Part shown: positions 1-11,951 of the stretch, one piece after another | Numbering within the stretch: position 1 is the stretch's first letter | Layout of the letters: each line of letters opens with the position of its first letter | Source: Bilabrum cf. latius | Taxonomy: Eukaryota > Bigyra: Bicosoecida > Bigyra > Bicosoecida | Assembly: GCA_965178125.1 (NCBI GenBank) | Contig: OZ237764.1 | Location: 744,001 to 808,000, forward strand | Reading direction: 5' to 3' | DNA: 64,000 nt | The notes under the pieces: generated by a model | What the model was told of the DNA's origin: nothing | Databases searched by the model: none | The model's input: only the letters and a program-made list of their open reading frames with translations | Made by a program: the position numbers and the translations under genes

Positions 1-777
1 ACCGCAAAACATCTGGAAGAGGCCGATGGCACCGGGGTCCTGCCAGAGGGCCCATCCCCTTTCGATGAGCTGTCACGGCGTTTCCTCTTCATCCGCAAAG
101 ATTCCAAAGGCAGGAAAGGCCCAGGCGTAGGATTGCCGCAACGATCCAGTGGTGCGATATCCCTACTTCACGAGAACAGCTTGTCATCGGACCCTGGTCA
201 GGGTGGTGGTCCAGTGCCGGCAGAAATCGCAATCAACTCCGGCTCCGGCCCCGCCCCTTCCAGCACGTGGAGAGGCCGACACGGCCGCTCCTTCGATGCA
301 GCCAAGCTAGAGCAGGCGAGGCAGATCGAGCGGGTCTTCGCGCAGGACCAGGCAGCGAAAGCAAGGCGCGGACGAAAGGCCAAATCCATGGCTGGCAGGC
401 AGCGCGGCACGCAGCGCGGTAGAGGGCAGCGTGGGGTAGGTCACACGCCAGGGCAGGGGTTGCACAATGCAGCTGGTTCTAGCCGTAGTAGAGAGTTAGA
501 GCCCGTGAAACCGCAGCAGCTGCTGCCAGAGGCCATGCGGCACCGGATCATTAGGCACCTGGGTGACGCAGAAGGCCTCCCCTAGAAGGACAGGAAGCAA
601 GCGAGCAGATAGCGGGTTAGGATGGCGGGGGCAGTAGATTCGGAAACTCTGGGGAGATTCAAAGCGGCCGCTGCGGCGGATGCGCGGTTGGTGACTTCAC
701 CCCTCGCGCAGAGCGGGGCCCGCAGCTTGGCGTACGGCAGGGCAGTGCACGGAAGCATCATATCTGGCTCGGACTGA
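1..777 (+). CDS. C-terminal part of an unrecognised protein (cut by window edge)
   Basis: The frame is open from base 1 and ends at TGA 775-777, passing through in-frame TAGs at 583-585 and 610-612, read here as Gln. The visible 258 residues begin within a mixed polar segment. They contain a helical stretch (around AAKLEQARQIERVFAQDQAA) followed by a basic Arg/Gly tract (RGRKAKSM, RGTQRGRGQRG) and an Ala-rich end. No catalytic motif is visible and I do not recognise the family; the basic tracts would suit nucleic-acid binding, but that is inference. The gene converges on the next one, leaving under 200 bp between their stops. Without TAG readthrough the protein would end at 585; the following 64 codons keep the same GC-rich codon style, which favours readthrough. 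Confidence 0.55.
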
Positions 778-963
778 AAAAGTGTTTTGGCTCGGACCAA
801 ATGCGGATATTAGAGAGACGCCGCAATCCGATGCATCGAGACGCTTCCCTGGCGGGTCTGAAACAGGAATCCAACGGTAAGAAGCGTCCAAGTGCTCCGT
901 ATCCTGCTCACCAAGATCGGAAGCACGCCAGAGCATGCAAGTTATCACTCGTCACACCGTTCC

Positions 964-2799
964 TCAGCGCCCTCGGATGCCCTCGCACACGCCAGGCTGC
1001 TGAGCGAGTGCGTAGGCCTGCTGCACCACGTCATTGCGCGCGTCATCGAACCACGGGAAGCACAGCAGCACATCGCCCCTGCAGACGGCCGGCAGGTAGG
1101 CGTCAACCACGGTGCGGTTCGCGTCCCGTGGCACCGATCCCTGCATGAGGTTCACCGAGAACGACTCTGGCCAGGTAAAGTTGCTGGCGATGGGGGTGGT
1201 GAAAGGCGCGGGCTCGTTGTTGGTGAGCGGCGCAGAGACTCTCCGGTAGGCAAGGTCGCTTTCCTCGGGAGCCATGAGTATCCCAGGGACGGCCTTGTAC
1301 ACGAGCTCAAACACATCCGCGTCCAAGGCCCCGCCGCCGGGGCCAGTCACCGTTGAGTCGACGTAGAAGATGCTCAGGTTCTCGCCCCACCGCTTGCGGG
1401 CGTACTGGATCTTGCGGATCAGGTTGTCGGCCACCGCTTGCACGTCGCTGCGCCCGTCGGGCTTCAGCAGAAACTTCTGGTAGTACTTGAAAGGGGCCTA
1501 GTCAGGGGGCTGAGTGGACGAGTGGTTCGGGTTGATGGTGAGCACTTGCGGCCGGAGAGTGAGGCCTCCCCTGAGCCCCGCTCGCTGCATCATCGCGAAT
1601 GCCTCGTCGGCGATGCCATCCATCTCCGGGGCCAGGATGGGGAGCAAGTCTGGGCTGCCTATGTACGTGATGTCCTGAGGGTACTGCTGGCCCTCGATGC
1701 TCCAGATGATGATGCCCTGGCAGTCCAAACCGGACGTAGGCTGCTGCTGCTGCCGATGGGGCCTCCCAGAGGTGCACCGCTCGATGGAGCCGTTGACTTG
1801 CTGCAAGAACGCCTCCTGGAACGCCTTCACCCCCGCGGGGCTGGTCGTGTTGATGGACCCGGGGTCGGGGCCCACGGTCCATCCCCGTGGATTGGGGCAG
1901 TCTTCAGGTGCCAGCGACTTGCAGGAGCACGAGGCGCCGCATTTGCCGGCAGGGAACAGCGTGCCGATGGGTCGGCGGTCCTTCCAGTCCAGTGTCTCGG
2001 GGTGCTTGCGACGGAAATCCGAATAGGTGCTCGCAGCGAGGTCGGTGAGAACGTCGAACGGCCGGCGATTCCTGTCCGTCGCGTTGGGGCCGCTGCCCGC
2101 CCCGAATCTCAGCTCTAATTCGGCGACTGCACTCGCTCCAGGCTCCACGATCGAGTGCCTCAGGGCGATGTGCCAGCCGTCGGGCTCGTAGAACCCAAGT
2201 GTGGTGTTCGGCGGATTTGACGGGAGCTGGACTGCCACGGCGGCATCACCCCAGTCAGCGACAACAGATTTTGGCATTTCATCTGTAGGGAACAGGCTCC
2301 ACTGGTTTCGGAACGATCCGCTAGGGATCTCGTTGTAGTCCTGCGGAACGATCTTGCCGAATGGCCATCTTCCGCCATTGTACACGCCTCTTGGACCTTG
2401 CGCAATCACGAGGCCCATGAAATCAACGATTGTATTGTTTGTATATGATATAAACGTTGACTTTGCCTTCAGGATGTTGCCACTCATCTGGCTATCGTCC
2501 CATTCAACCGTCCATTTGCCCCAATGGTACTAGCTGGTGAAGTGTTTCCCATTTGCCGAGACACTCCAATTGCATTTGTGGGCCCAAACATTGTCAGGGT
2601 GCGATGGAATCCCGGAAGAATTGGTAATCCACCGAAATCCGTTCAATGAGGGCATGCCGGCGATGGAAAATGGGTCTCGGCTGCCATGAACGGTAATGGT
2701 CAGGTTGCCGGTAGTTGTGTTGAAAGAGGCCTCCACATCTGGGTTCGAGGCCAAGCTTAGTGTTGAATACGCGAAAAGGATCGATATAAGCTGCTTCAT
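964..2799 (-). CDS. Secreted, N-glycosylated protein of unknown family
   Basis: A 612-codon single-exon gene starts at ATG 2799 and stops at TGA 964-966, with TAGs at 2530-2532 and 1498-1500 read as Gln. The start is chosen because it opens a signal peptide (MKQLISILFAYSTLSLA). The mature part is rich in N-glycosylation sequons (NTTT, NLT, NSS, NWS, NNT, NAT, NGS, NLS, NFT, NRT), so it is probably secreted or lumenal. A Cys-rich patch (CGASCSC) lies mid-protein, and there are Asp/Trp-rich stretches such as IIIWSIEG and LSIFYVDSTV, which recall beta-strands of a TIM-barrel glycosidase. I cannot assign a family. The window also carries a GH-A glycosidase and a sulfatase, so a carbohydrate-active role is possible but unproven. 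The standard code would give three fragments, only the first with a signal peptide. Confidence 0.7.
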
Positions 2800-3071
2800 G
2801 CGCACGAATATGATCACAAATGTTTTGGCTAGATCCATGCCTCGCGACGAACCCCAAGAACGAATGTTCGCCCAACTCCGGTTGCCGAAGTTGGGGTACA
2901 AACTTAGAGCTTTGCGCCGCAATTGTAACTCAACAAGCAATTCATAATTGTGGCTATTCCAAGAGCCACTGGGCCCGCATGTGAGGGAAACGGGACTAAC
3001 AAAAACAGCGTGGAAGCCTGCCAGCCGCACCTGCCAGTAAACAACCCACACTACACTGCCAGTGATCAACA
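2800..3071. other. Short intergenic spacer between two minus-strand genes
   Basis: It holds the presumed promoter and 5' UTR of the secreted-protein gene and the 3' end of the sorting-nexin gene. I see no further gene. Confidence 0.5.
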
Positions 3072-5733
3072 TCAGATCTCACCCCCTCCGTCGAGATCCT
3101 CGTCATCAAGACCCCCCGTGTCGGCTCCCCCTGCCGCAGACGCCGCCGCATCAGAGGCCTCCCCCACAGCATCGCCAGCACCAGCACCTTTCGCTGGATC
3201 GGCATCGGATGCAGGCGCGGGCGCGGGCGCGGGCGAAGACGAGGATGACCCCACGAACGTTGCGTCTTCCCCCTCCCCCCCAGCACCCGCGCTAGGCCCG
3301 GGCGCAGGCGCCGGCACGGCAGTGCCCTGCACCCGCTGCGCCTCCAGGTCAAGCTCCTTGAGCGCCCCTAGGGCCTCCAGCAACCTTGTTCCCTCGGGCC
3401 CGTTCAGCCCGTGCTTGCGGTGCACGGCCATGGAAGCCGCTCCCTGGCACTTGTCCAGCATGGCGCCCACGCGGAGAGAAGAATCGCCGGCATCCGGTGC
3501 GCCAGCACCGCCGCGCGATGCACCTGCCAGCATCCCCGCGATCTTGCGCCACACGGCTGCTCGGCCCCCGGCCAGCTGCTCGGCCAGCTGCACGTGCTCC
3601 AGCACAGAGTGGGAGACAAACACTCTCCTCCGCATCATGACCCGCCGCATCTCCCTCCGTAGGGACTGCTGGATGTGTCCCAGGTCCTGCTGCCTCTTTG
3701 ACAGCTGCCTCGCGGCTTTGTCTCTCAACCTTTCGGCCTCCTTCACCGTGCCCGGGTCCGTGTCTACCTTCTGCATCGCGACCGCGTGGGCGCGGTCTCG
3801 CCGGCTCTTGAGGGAATAGGTCCGTTCAGTTTGCTCCAGCATAAGCCTGTGCCTGTATCTGGCGTCAGTCAGCATGCGTTCCTGTCTGACCTGGTCCTGC
3901 AGGTCCGCGCCCAACAGACGCTCCAGACGATCCATCCCGTTGCGCTCCACGTGCGCAGCGTGACTCAGCTCCGATCCGATCCTGACGTAGAGGTCTGCAG
4001 CAGACCCGGGTTTGGTCTCGAAGCCTGCCTGCAGGTGCCCGTCTGCCCCAGCCCCCGACGCGGCACCTTCCTCCTCCTCGCCCTCCGAGGGTCCCGCGTC
4101 CACGCCGCCCTCATCGTCCCCATCGGGCGAAGCGAACAGATCTCCCGCGTGATCCTGCGAGTAGACATCCACCCTCTCGGACTGGCTCTTTTTGTGGGTG
4201 GCAAACGCATCCATCGCGTCTTCGTCCACCTTAGTCAGAGCCTGGCTCGGATCCGAGGCACCACCGTGCGATGCACCCGACGTGCCGTCCCCGCCAGCCT
4301 CCGCTGCAGCGGGGGGTTGCCCTTGGCTAGCAGTGCTCGGGCTCACCTTGGAGGCCTGGAACGCCTTGGTTTGTTCCCTGGATCCCGCGTCGAGCGTCCG
4401 CTGCTCCCCATCCTGCTTCTAGAGAGCGGCCTGGGATGCGACGAACGACTCCAGCTCGCTCTCGTGCTGCGCCATGGCGATGAACGTTCCCCCGAGGTTC
4501 TTCAGCTCGTCGCACTCGCGGCGGCGCGCCTGAAAGTACTCGTGGGAGGCAGCGCTGGCCTGCTCCAGCCTCGTCCTGATGTTGTCGTGGTACGCCACCG
4601 CCCGCACGAACGCAGGGTCCTCCTGGCTGGGCATCTGATCGTCTGCCCCGCCCCCATGCAGCAGCTTGGCGAGAAACCCGTCCTCCTCCTCCGCGGTCGC
4701 CTGGGCGAGCGAAACGTACTCCTTGGCGGCAGCAAACACCTTCGGCGCTGCCGTGAGGAAGACGTACAGATCGAAGGAGTGGGACATGATGGGGTGCCTC
4801 GAGACCACCTGCATGAGTGTCTCGAGCGCCTCTCTCCTCTTGGCCCTGAAAGCGGTGTCCTGGAACGCGCTGAAGAGCTTGATGGGCAGCTCGGGAATGA
4901 CGCACGAGGGAAAGGTCTGGCCAAGCCGGGCGTGCAGCCACTCGAAATCGCTGTCTGCGGAACATGAAGAAGAAGAAGAAGAAGAAGAAGAATGCTGGCA
5001 CGGTATAAACAAGGGATACGTGTTCCTGAGCGGCATGACTTCGAAAACGAGATCGTGCCCAGGCTAAAGCTGGGCGGGGGAAAAGCGGGAGTGGTGGGCT
5101 CATGCCAAGGGCGCGCGGGATGATCAGGCGAGAAACACTTTTAAAGTCTATCGTCTCACACCTTCTCTCGACCGTTGCCTTCTTGATGGCGTGCTGCGGC
5201 AGCTTGGAGCTCATGCGGACAGTATACTCGACGTGGCTTCGCACAGCGTTGTCGCGCACCTGCTTCGGATCTGAAACCGACACGATCATGTCGGAATCTG
5301 CAACTTCAGGTGCCTTTGCTATCGTGAAGTCTGGCTCGGCTCCCCAGCGAAAGTCGGCAAGCAAGAGCTCGTCCTGATGCTTTACAAGGTCTTCCAGAGA
5401 TAGGTCATGGTGGCTCTGCTTGCAAGCCACGATCTTGCACGCAAGCAAAAAATCATCTCGTGATAAGGATGGGCTCGATTCTCCCCCGCATGCCAGTTTC
5501 CACACGAGGCCCAAGTCTTCGTCGGACAGCATGCTGCGGCGAAGAAAGATTGCACCTTCGAGGCCACCGACCTGGCCATCGCTGTCGTTGTCAACCGCCC
5601 TGAATATAGCATCATATATCTTAACTTCCTCCTCGGAAAATTTTACCGCCCCAGCAGATGTCGTAACGGCGAAACGTTCATCAGTTGCAGACGCGGCCCC
5701 CCCACCAAAGATTTTGCCAAAGATGGATGCCAT
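3072..5733 (-). CDS. Sorting nexin with EH-like, PX and BAR-type regions (SNX8/Mvp1-like)
   Basis: Two exons, 5733-5162 and 4950-3072, join to 817 codons ending in TGA. The intron has a GTGTGA donor and CAG acceptor and contains a GAA/TTC microsatellite. Residues about 25-110 form an EH/EF-hand-like module with a calcium-loop-like DNDSDGQVGGLE. A PX domain follows (SDPKQVRDNAVRSHVEYTV, then SDFEWLHARL across the splice, then PELPIK). The next 200 residues are helical with BAR character (DNIRTRLEQASAASHEYFQ). TAG 4419-4421 lies in this helical part, and the coding style continues after it as a charged, Ala/Gly-rich tail. PX-BAR nexins bind PI3P on endosomes and shape tubules; the N-terminal EH module suggests the SNX8/Mvp1 branch. 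It is divergent from eIF3d, about 570 bp away. Confidence 0.85.
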
Positions 5734-6306
5734 GCGTCAAAACTACCTTTAAAGTTCCTTGTGGGGCTGTAACCAAACACAATTGACCTGTTTTGGATAA
5801 CAAGCAGACGGTATCCGCTCCGAAACTCGCGTGCAGCTTGGTTGTTTTGCTCACGATGATCGGTTCAGTGGGTGCGCCATGCACTCGTCACATGCGATCA
5901 TTTTTTCTTGCCGGCGTCGACGACGACGTCGACAGCAAGCTCGTCGCGACACTAACACGAGTGAACATTCAAGGAAGCAGCTGAGAAAGAAGTGCTTTCC
6001 CTCCAAGGAGCACAGCAGTGCCCGCGAGAGCCTTCCAGCTGGCATGCCACGAGAGGGAGGATGCCTAGCATCCTAGGTTGATTCGGGCTGTTCTCCGTGT
6101 AGGCAGTGTCTGTACCGCTGATTTCATACTTGAGCGATGGGATAAGGGCATTCAGTCCTGCGTAGTTTTCAGGGGTGCCTCCGGCTTCACGCCTGTTGAT
6201 TGCGGAACTTTTCATGGAGCCGCGCGCGCGGCGGCAAGTTGGTTCCGGAATTTCAACCACGGAAGAAGACATTGCACAGTTTACCCGACCAGCTCCAGAG
6301 ATTGTA
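5734..6306. promoter_or_regulatory. Bidirectional intergenic region, SNX and eIF3d
   Basis: This 573-bp stretch separates the divergent starts of the sorting nexin (minus) and eIF3d (plus), so it must hold both promoters. One copy of the decamer CACTCGTCAC lies at 5882-5891. I see no clear TATA box and no supported gene; the open frames here look like chance. Confidence 0.5.
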
Positions 6307-8511
6307 ATGGCTTCGCTGGAATCAAAGTCGAATGGGCTACCCTTGTTTGAGCTGGCCGAGTCGGCCGGGTCAAGCATGTGGGGCCCGAAGTCGCACGATT
6401 CGGACCTCATGTTCTTGCCTCTAGCTGCAAAGCCGCAAGGATACAGCGACCAAGGAACCATCTGTGAGAATTATTATCGTTACTCCCAGATTTGAGCGTT
6501 TAGTGGTAGCCTGCGTGATTGTATAGGCGGAAGGCCTCCTGAATTGCTAAGTCCTCCTCCAGTGCCCCGCACATATGCATCGCAGCAAAGTTCACCGTGG
6601 ATGACAAGGGCTTCTCCATGGCAACTGCTGCACTCATTTCTAAGTCATAGTCCAAGAGTGAGCTATTTTGGGGTGCACTGTCGCGGCTCTTGCCCTGGAC
6701 CGCGGTATAGGTGATTCAAGCCCGACGGCTTCTTTGCTGCGCAATAGCCAGTCCCGGTTTCCGATGCTTCCAATCCTAAACGCCCGATGGACCCACGACC
6801 ACTCATTGCAGCCGCAAAAGTCACGTACGAGCAAGGCTACCGCCGCGTTCGAGGCCGCGAGAAGGGCGACAAGATCAAGGAGACGATCGGCGTACAGCGC
6901 CACGCCACAGGGGGCCCCAGAAGGGGCGACAAGATCAACCGAAGGCGCCGCATCGCGAGGAACGAGAGCGGCCGCGTCGCCGTGGTGCGCCAGCCCTCCA
7001 TCCGCGTGGACCACGACACGTGGACCCAGCTGGACCGGAGGACCCTGGACGAGCTGGAGGCTAGGTCCGTGGCAACCCCTGCCGGCGAGGACTACGCATG
7101 GGTGGGCTCGCTCAAGCAGTACGCCCAGAGGAGGTTCAGCAGCCTGCAGCCTGCCCTGGGCCGTGTCGTGCTCCCGCACGCGCACGTGAGCTCGTACCTC
7201 AAGCAGAGCTCGGTGGAGGCCCGGGATGATCCGATCATGCGGCGGGCAGTGGAGGCGAGGGAGCAGGCGGAGGAGGACTTCGGGGCTGGCAAGATCAAGG
7301 CAGCGGATTTCAAGAAGCACCCCACCGTGTTTGCCTCAGAGGCGGCCATGTCGGCCATCATGTCGGCCAGGCACAGCTTCATCCCTTGGGACGTGGTGTT
7401 CACCTGCTACAAGGACCTCATCTTCATCGAGAGGAGAGACCCCCACGCGGCACGGGTGCCCACAGTGTGCGAGTCTGCCTCTAGGCCACCGGCAGAGGAC
7501 GCTGCCATCCCAGGGAACCAGACGGAGCTAGGCCTAGAGAGCCTCCTCGTGGAGTCTCTCTTCCAGCAGCAGAGCCTCTACGGGGACAAGCAGCAGAAGA
7601 TCAAGACGGCCAAGGTGCCTGCCGGGAGCAGCAGTGGGGCGGCCACCGGCGGGGCGGCATCGTCTGCCGCATCCTCCTCTGCATCGGGCGCGACCGCCAC
7701 CAAGATCAAGGGGCTAGAGGGCCCGCCGGTGGACAAGGACCCCTTCGCCGCCGCCGTGCCGCCGCAGGCACCCGCCACGCACACCTCCTTCCGTTACAGG
7801 GTGTTCGACCTGGGCGCCGACGACGACGGGCAGCCCATCCGAGTGCTGTCTCGCGGGCGCGTGCATGCAGTGCACTGCAAGGACCCCAAGAAGGCCGCGG
7901 TGAAGCCGGTCAACCTGCACGCCCTGCTGGACTGGGAGCGCCCAGGGAGGGGCAAGGTGGAGAGGCACAACGACTGGCGCAAGACCACCGAGCCCGCGCA
8001 GCTCATGCTGAGCATGCTGGGAGAGAACAAGGCCCAGGTAGGCCGCTGGCTGGCCAACGCAATGCTGGGCGGGGTGGAGGAGCTGAGGCTGGCAGTGGCA
8101 CTGCGGACCAACAAGGGCAGCACTGTGGGTCACGAGGTGCGGTTCTGCTAGAGCACGAGTGTCGAGCAGGTGGCCAAAGACGTGCTCATCTCCAGGGAAC
8201 AGATGTGGGGCATGGTGCAGTGGGCTGTGGCAGCCATCCGCACGTATGTGCGTCTCGCTCGCGCCGCCGCCGGCGTGGAGCACGAGGCCCTCGACAGCAA
8301 CGTCTACTCGTTCGTGCTGATGAGACACCCGAACGAGCCCACCGTGACCATCTACAGGACGGACGGCACGACTGGAGGGGAGCTCTTCGGCGGGGCGGAC
8401 GACGCTGCCTTCCTGGAGGAGGACATCCCGGAGGAGGATGAGGACGAGGGCGAGGACGGTGAGGATGACGCGCTTGCCGGGCTGGATGATCTGCTGGATG
8501 ATGATATGTAA
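6307..8511 (+). CDS. EIF3D: Translation initiation factor eIF3 subunit d
   Basis: Exon 1 (6307-6463) and exon 2 (6752-8511) join in phase to 639 codons ending in TAA. The intron has a GTGAGA donor and CAG acceptor. The N-terminus has the family's WGP motif (MWGPKSHDSDLMFLPLAA). The core shows eIF3d landmarks in order: basic linker (RRGDKINRRRRIAR), VVRQPSIRVDHDTW, VFASEAAMSAIMSAR, IPWDVVF, FRYRVFDLG, LHALLDWERP, and the acidic tail ending in DDLLDDDM. TAG 8149-8151 lies inside the conserved C-terminal part, shortly before EQMWGMVQWAV (animal equivalent near NAWGILRCVID). Stopping there would remove that block and the acidic tail. eIF3d binds the mRNA cap region within eIF3. Confidence in the family is high; the exact 5' start is less certain. 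Confidence 0.9.
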
Positions 8512-10025
8512 GCACCAGTGCGAGCATTGGGATAGAGATAGTCTAGCCGATCAACCGAATTCGGTATGACGATTGGAAAGGCCTTTGCGACCACACATAG
8601 GCCTCTCGGATCTTGATTCAGATGCCAACACGCGCGACGTGGTGCACGAGTGGTCGTTCAATTTTTTCGGTACACGCTTTCACATGTACATAGAGCTCGA
8701 TATGGGTAGATTTTCCTACCCTCTCTTTTCTACTCTAGACGTCTACTGTATGAGTCTGCACTATCTGATTCCGAGTACTGCCTTCATCCTTTGGGATAGT
8801 GGTCGGCGCCGCGCCCAGGCAGCGGCGACGGGAGAGGGTTCCGGATTTTTTGCGGCCACTTTCCTCTGCTCCCACTGAATGAATTATTTCGAGAGTATGT
8901 CAATAGGATTGCATTGATTACTTTATTCGATTGGTGCGCTGGATCCGAGGTCATGGATCCGGCAAGTAGCTCCACTGGCCCGTCCGACAAAGTGAGGCGC
9001 TGCTCGCCTGGCACTCAATCGCGATTTTCTCGAGATTGAGGCAATATCTCAAAAACCGCCATTTTTATGTCAGACCGAGTTGTACATTCTATCATTTCGT
9101 CGGGTTATTTTTGTCGGATGTTGAAAAATGGATGGTGCATCGGGTAGTATGTGTACCACTCCCGAGCGAGCTTCCTGGCTGAGCCGAAATCAGTACCTGG
9201 GCAGCTTTCGCATTGGTTTCTCTATGTTTTGCGTAGAAATCTATGATTTAAATTGGAATATACAGCGTTTCGTGCAATTTGTGTCTTCCTTGAGTGTATA
9301 TGGGCGCTGTGCTGATTGTGGGAGCCGAATGAGGGTCTCCTCATGGAGTCTTGGCGTGCCCACGATCCAATTGCACACTTTCTCCGTCCGTGTACTGTAA
9401 CTTCGTATGGTTTCCTTCCGTTCGATGGATTTTGAGCAAAATTCAAGATGACGTATTTTTGCAAACGGGCTTCAAAGGTGGGGGTATGCTGGACAGGTTT
9501 TGGTCGATATGATCGATAAATATGCATATTTGGCGACGTTGATGGCGCTATCTTTAAATTATTTGTAGATTACGTGCTACGGCTCTGTTCCAATGAGTTT
9601 CGCAGATGTAATCCACCTCGATCAAGGCAAGAGATCGAGTAGGCCAACCGGACAGGTCCTTAGGTTTGGACTGTCAGCCTCTAAAACTGGATTCACGGAC
9701 GTAGCAACGCTAGTATAAGCTGAAGGAGGAGGCAATTGTCTAGCAGCAGCAAAATTACCTTGAGGAGGCTCGATGCGCAGTCGCATACGCAGTCGCAGTG
9801 TCTCTGGCGGCCGCTGCACTGTCGGACGTGCGCGGCAAGAGGCCTACCTCTGCATACCTTCGTGTCCTGTAAGTCTGTATCACTAGCTGGACACCTAAAA
9901 ATGTGGCATTGGCGCTTGCAGGAGTTCATCTATAGCTTGGTGGCATATCTGCGGCAGCCTCTGCATGTGCGACCGGGGCTACTTCATCGCTCGTTCTGCA
10001 GCTATGCGACACATCCAAGGAAAGT
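8512..10025. other. Gene-poor stretch, no supported gene
   Basis: About 1.5 kb of lower-GC sequence after eIF3d. Open frames are short, lack introns in phase and resemble no family. It contains one arm of a 34-bp dispersed inverted repeat (8800-8833). The eIF3d 3' UTR must lie at its start. Confidence 0.5.
8800..8833 (+). repeat. 34-bp dispersed repeat, copy 1
   Basis: This GC-rich 34-mer, beginning TGGTCGGCGCCGCGCCCAGG, recurs perfectly as its reverse complement at 11503-11536, 2.7 kb away. Both copies lie outside supported genes. It may be a remnant of a small mobile element or a shared non-coding element. Confidence 0.8.
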
Positions 10026-10946
10026 ATGAGGCATCTAAATAATGCAGTGAGAACTAGAAAGCAGCTGTTGAGCTGTGGCACCGCGCGGTCGGCTCCGGGA
10101 CCTGGACCACCGGGCCGGGTGGCAGGGGATCCAGGGCGACCTGAGGTGCTCGTGCTGCGCCCGTGGCGAGGCAGAATGCGAGGTGAGGCGACTGGCGGCC
10201 CAGCGTCTGCGCCGAGCAATGGCAACGGTATGCTCACTTTCTGGCGGAGAGCCTCGCCCAACCAGCGGCGAAGGTCGCTCGATCCAGGGTTGCGCGGCCC
10301 TGCTCGGTGGGGTCGTTGGTGCAGCGTTGGCATGCAGTGCTGTGGATCCTGGCCAACCGAGAGAGACGGTTCGCTAGTGGGGTGCCAGAGCCTAAGAATG
10401 CTGCCCGAGACGCTATTTTGCTGATCGAGTACAGAGAGAAGCGGGAGAGCATCAGATCCTGGACCTGGCCTCGCGGTTGTTCCGGTTTGGCTGGAGGAGA
10501 CTTGCTGGAGGCTGTCGTAGAGAACGCTGGATGGAGCTGTCCCTGGAGCCGTTTCTATTTGTCGTCGCTGACAAGAAGGCATGGGGGTGGAAGGGCGTGA
10601 GCAAGAGCAAGACCAAAAGCGGGGGCAAAGGGCGGGCTGCAGACATTGAAGAAGCAGCGCTGGGCGGGGGGGAGGAGCAGGCGAGCCAAGCGCGGTCTCA
10701 AGCATCACGGCAGGGAGTAAACGCAAACGGTTGCGGTCAGGCATGCACAAGAAAGGGGTTGAACGCTGCGGCAGCGATGGCGAAGACGACCTGAAGGAAC
10801 AGGAAGACGAGCTGGGGGACCAGGAAGCGCAGGACGCAGCCGAGCAGGCACAGGAGCAGGGATTGCAGATAGCAACGGCGACAACGCGGTCCGGGAGGGT
10901 AGTCTCGAGGTTTCGTCTTCAGCCGTCACGGGGTTCTACGGGCTGA
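10026..10946 (+). CDS. Possible plus-strand gene of unknown function, exon structure unresolved
   Basis: Three blocks look coding but lie in different frames. One runs from about 10075 (LRDLDHRAGWQGIQGDLRC), another around 10300-10460 (RWHAVLWILANRERRFA, ARDAILLIEYREKRE), and a third around 10450-10720 (WMELSLEPFLFVVADKKAW, then a Lys/Ser/Gly tract). A last acidic block (10731-10946; SDGEDDLKEQEDELGDQEAQ, TRSGRVVSRFRLQPS) ends in TGA. Short introns or small frame errors would be needed to join them, and I could not place them with confidence. The basic and acidic tails suggest a nuclear protein, as inference only. A 274-aa minus-strand frame over the same place has the Pro/Arg/Ser make-up of a shadow frame. 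Confidence 0.3.
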
Positions 10947-11951
10947 CATGCGCTCGAAGGGGGCGTTTTGGTTCGGCTCGAACGAAGCCCAGCCGCGCCA
11001 GTGCGGTTCCGGCGGTTCGGCACGAGATCAATTTAACGCATACCGGTACAATGGATGTAAATGAAATCCAAATACACATTTGCGGGCTCAATTTTGCGCA
11101 GTAACTCCTATGAGCCCTGTAATCAGGGGATGTATGTCCCGGACAGGGCAGTGCGATATTGCCTTTGGCAAGGCCTGGCACGACGCTAACCAAAAACGTT
11201 TTCCAGATAATATCACAGTCGATGGCTACTTGGATTTGGGTGCGATTCTAGGCGTTTTGATCAAAAACCCTCTTTGTGTACGTCTGTAGCCGCACCCAAG
11301 CAACAGGGAGTACTGACCCTTCATGGTATCACTGGTGCGCATCACGATGTCTAACAGGATTTTCCACAGCCAATATCACACGATACTATCATATTGAATC
11401 ATTTAATAGGACTAATTATCACGTTGTACCAAAATTACCCGAGATAATGGGCGGTTCCAGATTTGGCCAGAGCCCCGAAATAGTTGCGTGCACTTAAATC
11501 GGTCCCGTCGCCGCTGCCTGGGCGCGGCGCCGACCATAGATCTAATATAAAAAAGCGGGATCTGAGAGTTCTTCTGCATACCCGTGGCTATCAAATGCCA
11601 GCAACCCGCAGCCAGTGCCTCGATGTGGAAAGCGACGAGCCTTCGCCGACGACAGTCGTGCACGGTTTGCCTCCCTGAGTCTCTGCCAACCACACGACGC
11701 GGGGGAGATCGACCCATCCGGATGAAGGCCCACAATGGAGAATAATACGGCCTTGACTGCTAGGGCAGGCAGCTTGCATGACTTCAAAGCGGAAGACTCC
11801 AAGTAGGGTTGCCGAGGCCAGGATTCCTCCATGAGGTCGGCGCGAGAGGCAGGTCAGCAGGGCCGGCACCTCGAGTGAACAGGTATGCTATTGTGCGTAG
11901 ATGAACTCAAAGCTGCTTAATACAACGACTTGTGGAGGGGAGCCCCCAGCG
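10947..11951. other. Gene-poor stretch before the duplicated segment
   Basis: About 1 kb without a supported gene. It carries the second copy of the 34-bp repeat (11503-11536, minus orientation). Other open frames are short and unsupported. Confidence 0.5.
11503..11536 (-). repeat. 34-bp dispersed repeat, copy 2 (inverted)
   Basis: Perfect reverse complement of 8800-8833. The flanks differ at once on both sides, so the shared unit is short and sharply bounded. Confidence 0.8.

Noticed and set aside
9926-10750. 274-aa minus-strand open frame
   Set aside because: Its make-up (Pro, Arg, Ser, Leu) is that of a shadow frame, its start is not ATG, and plus-strand blocks look more like protein.
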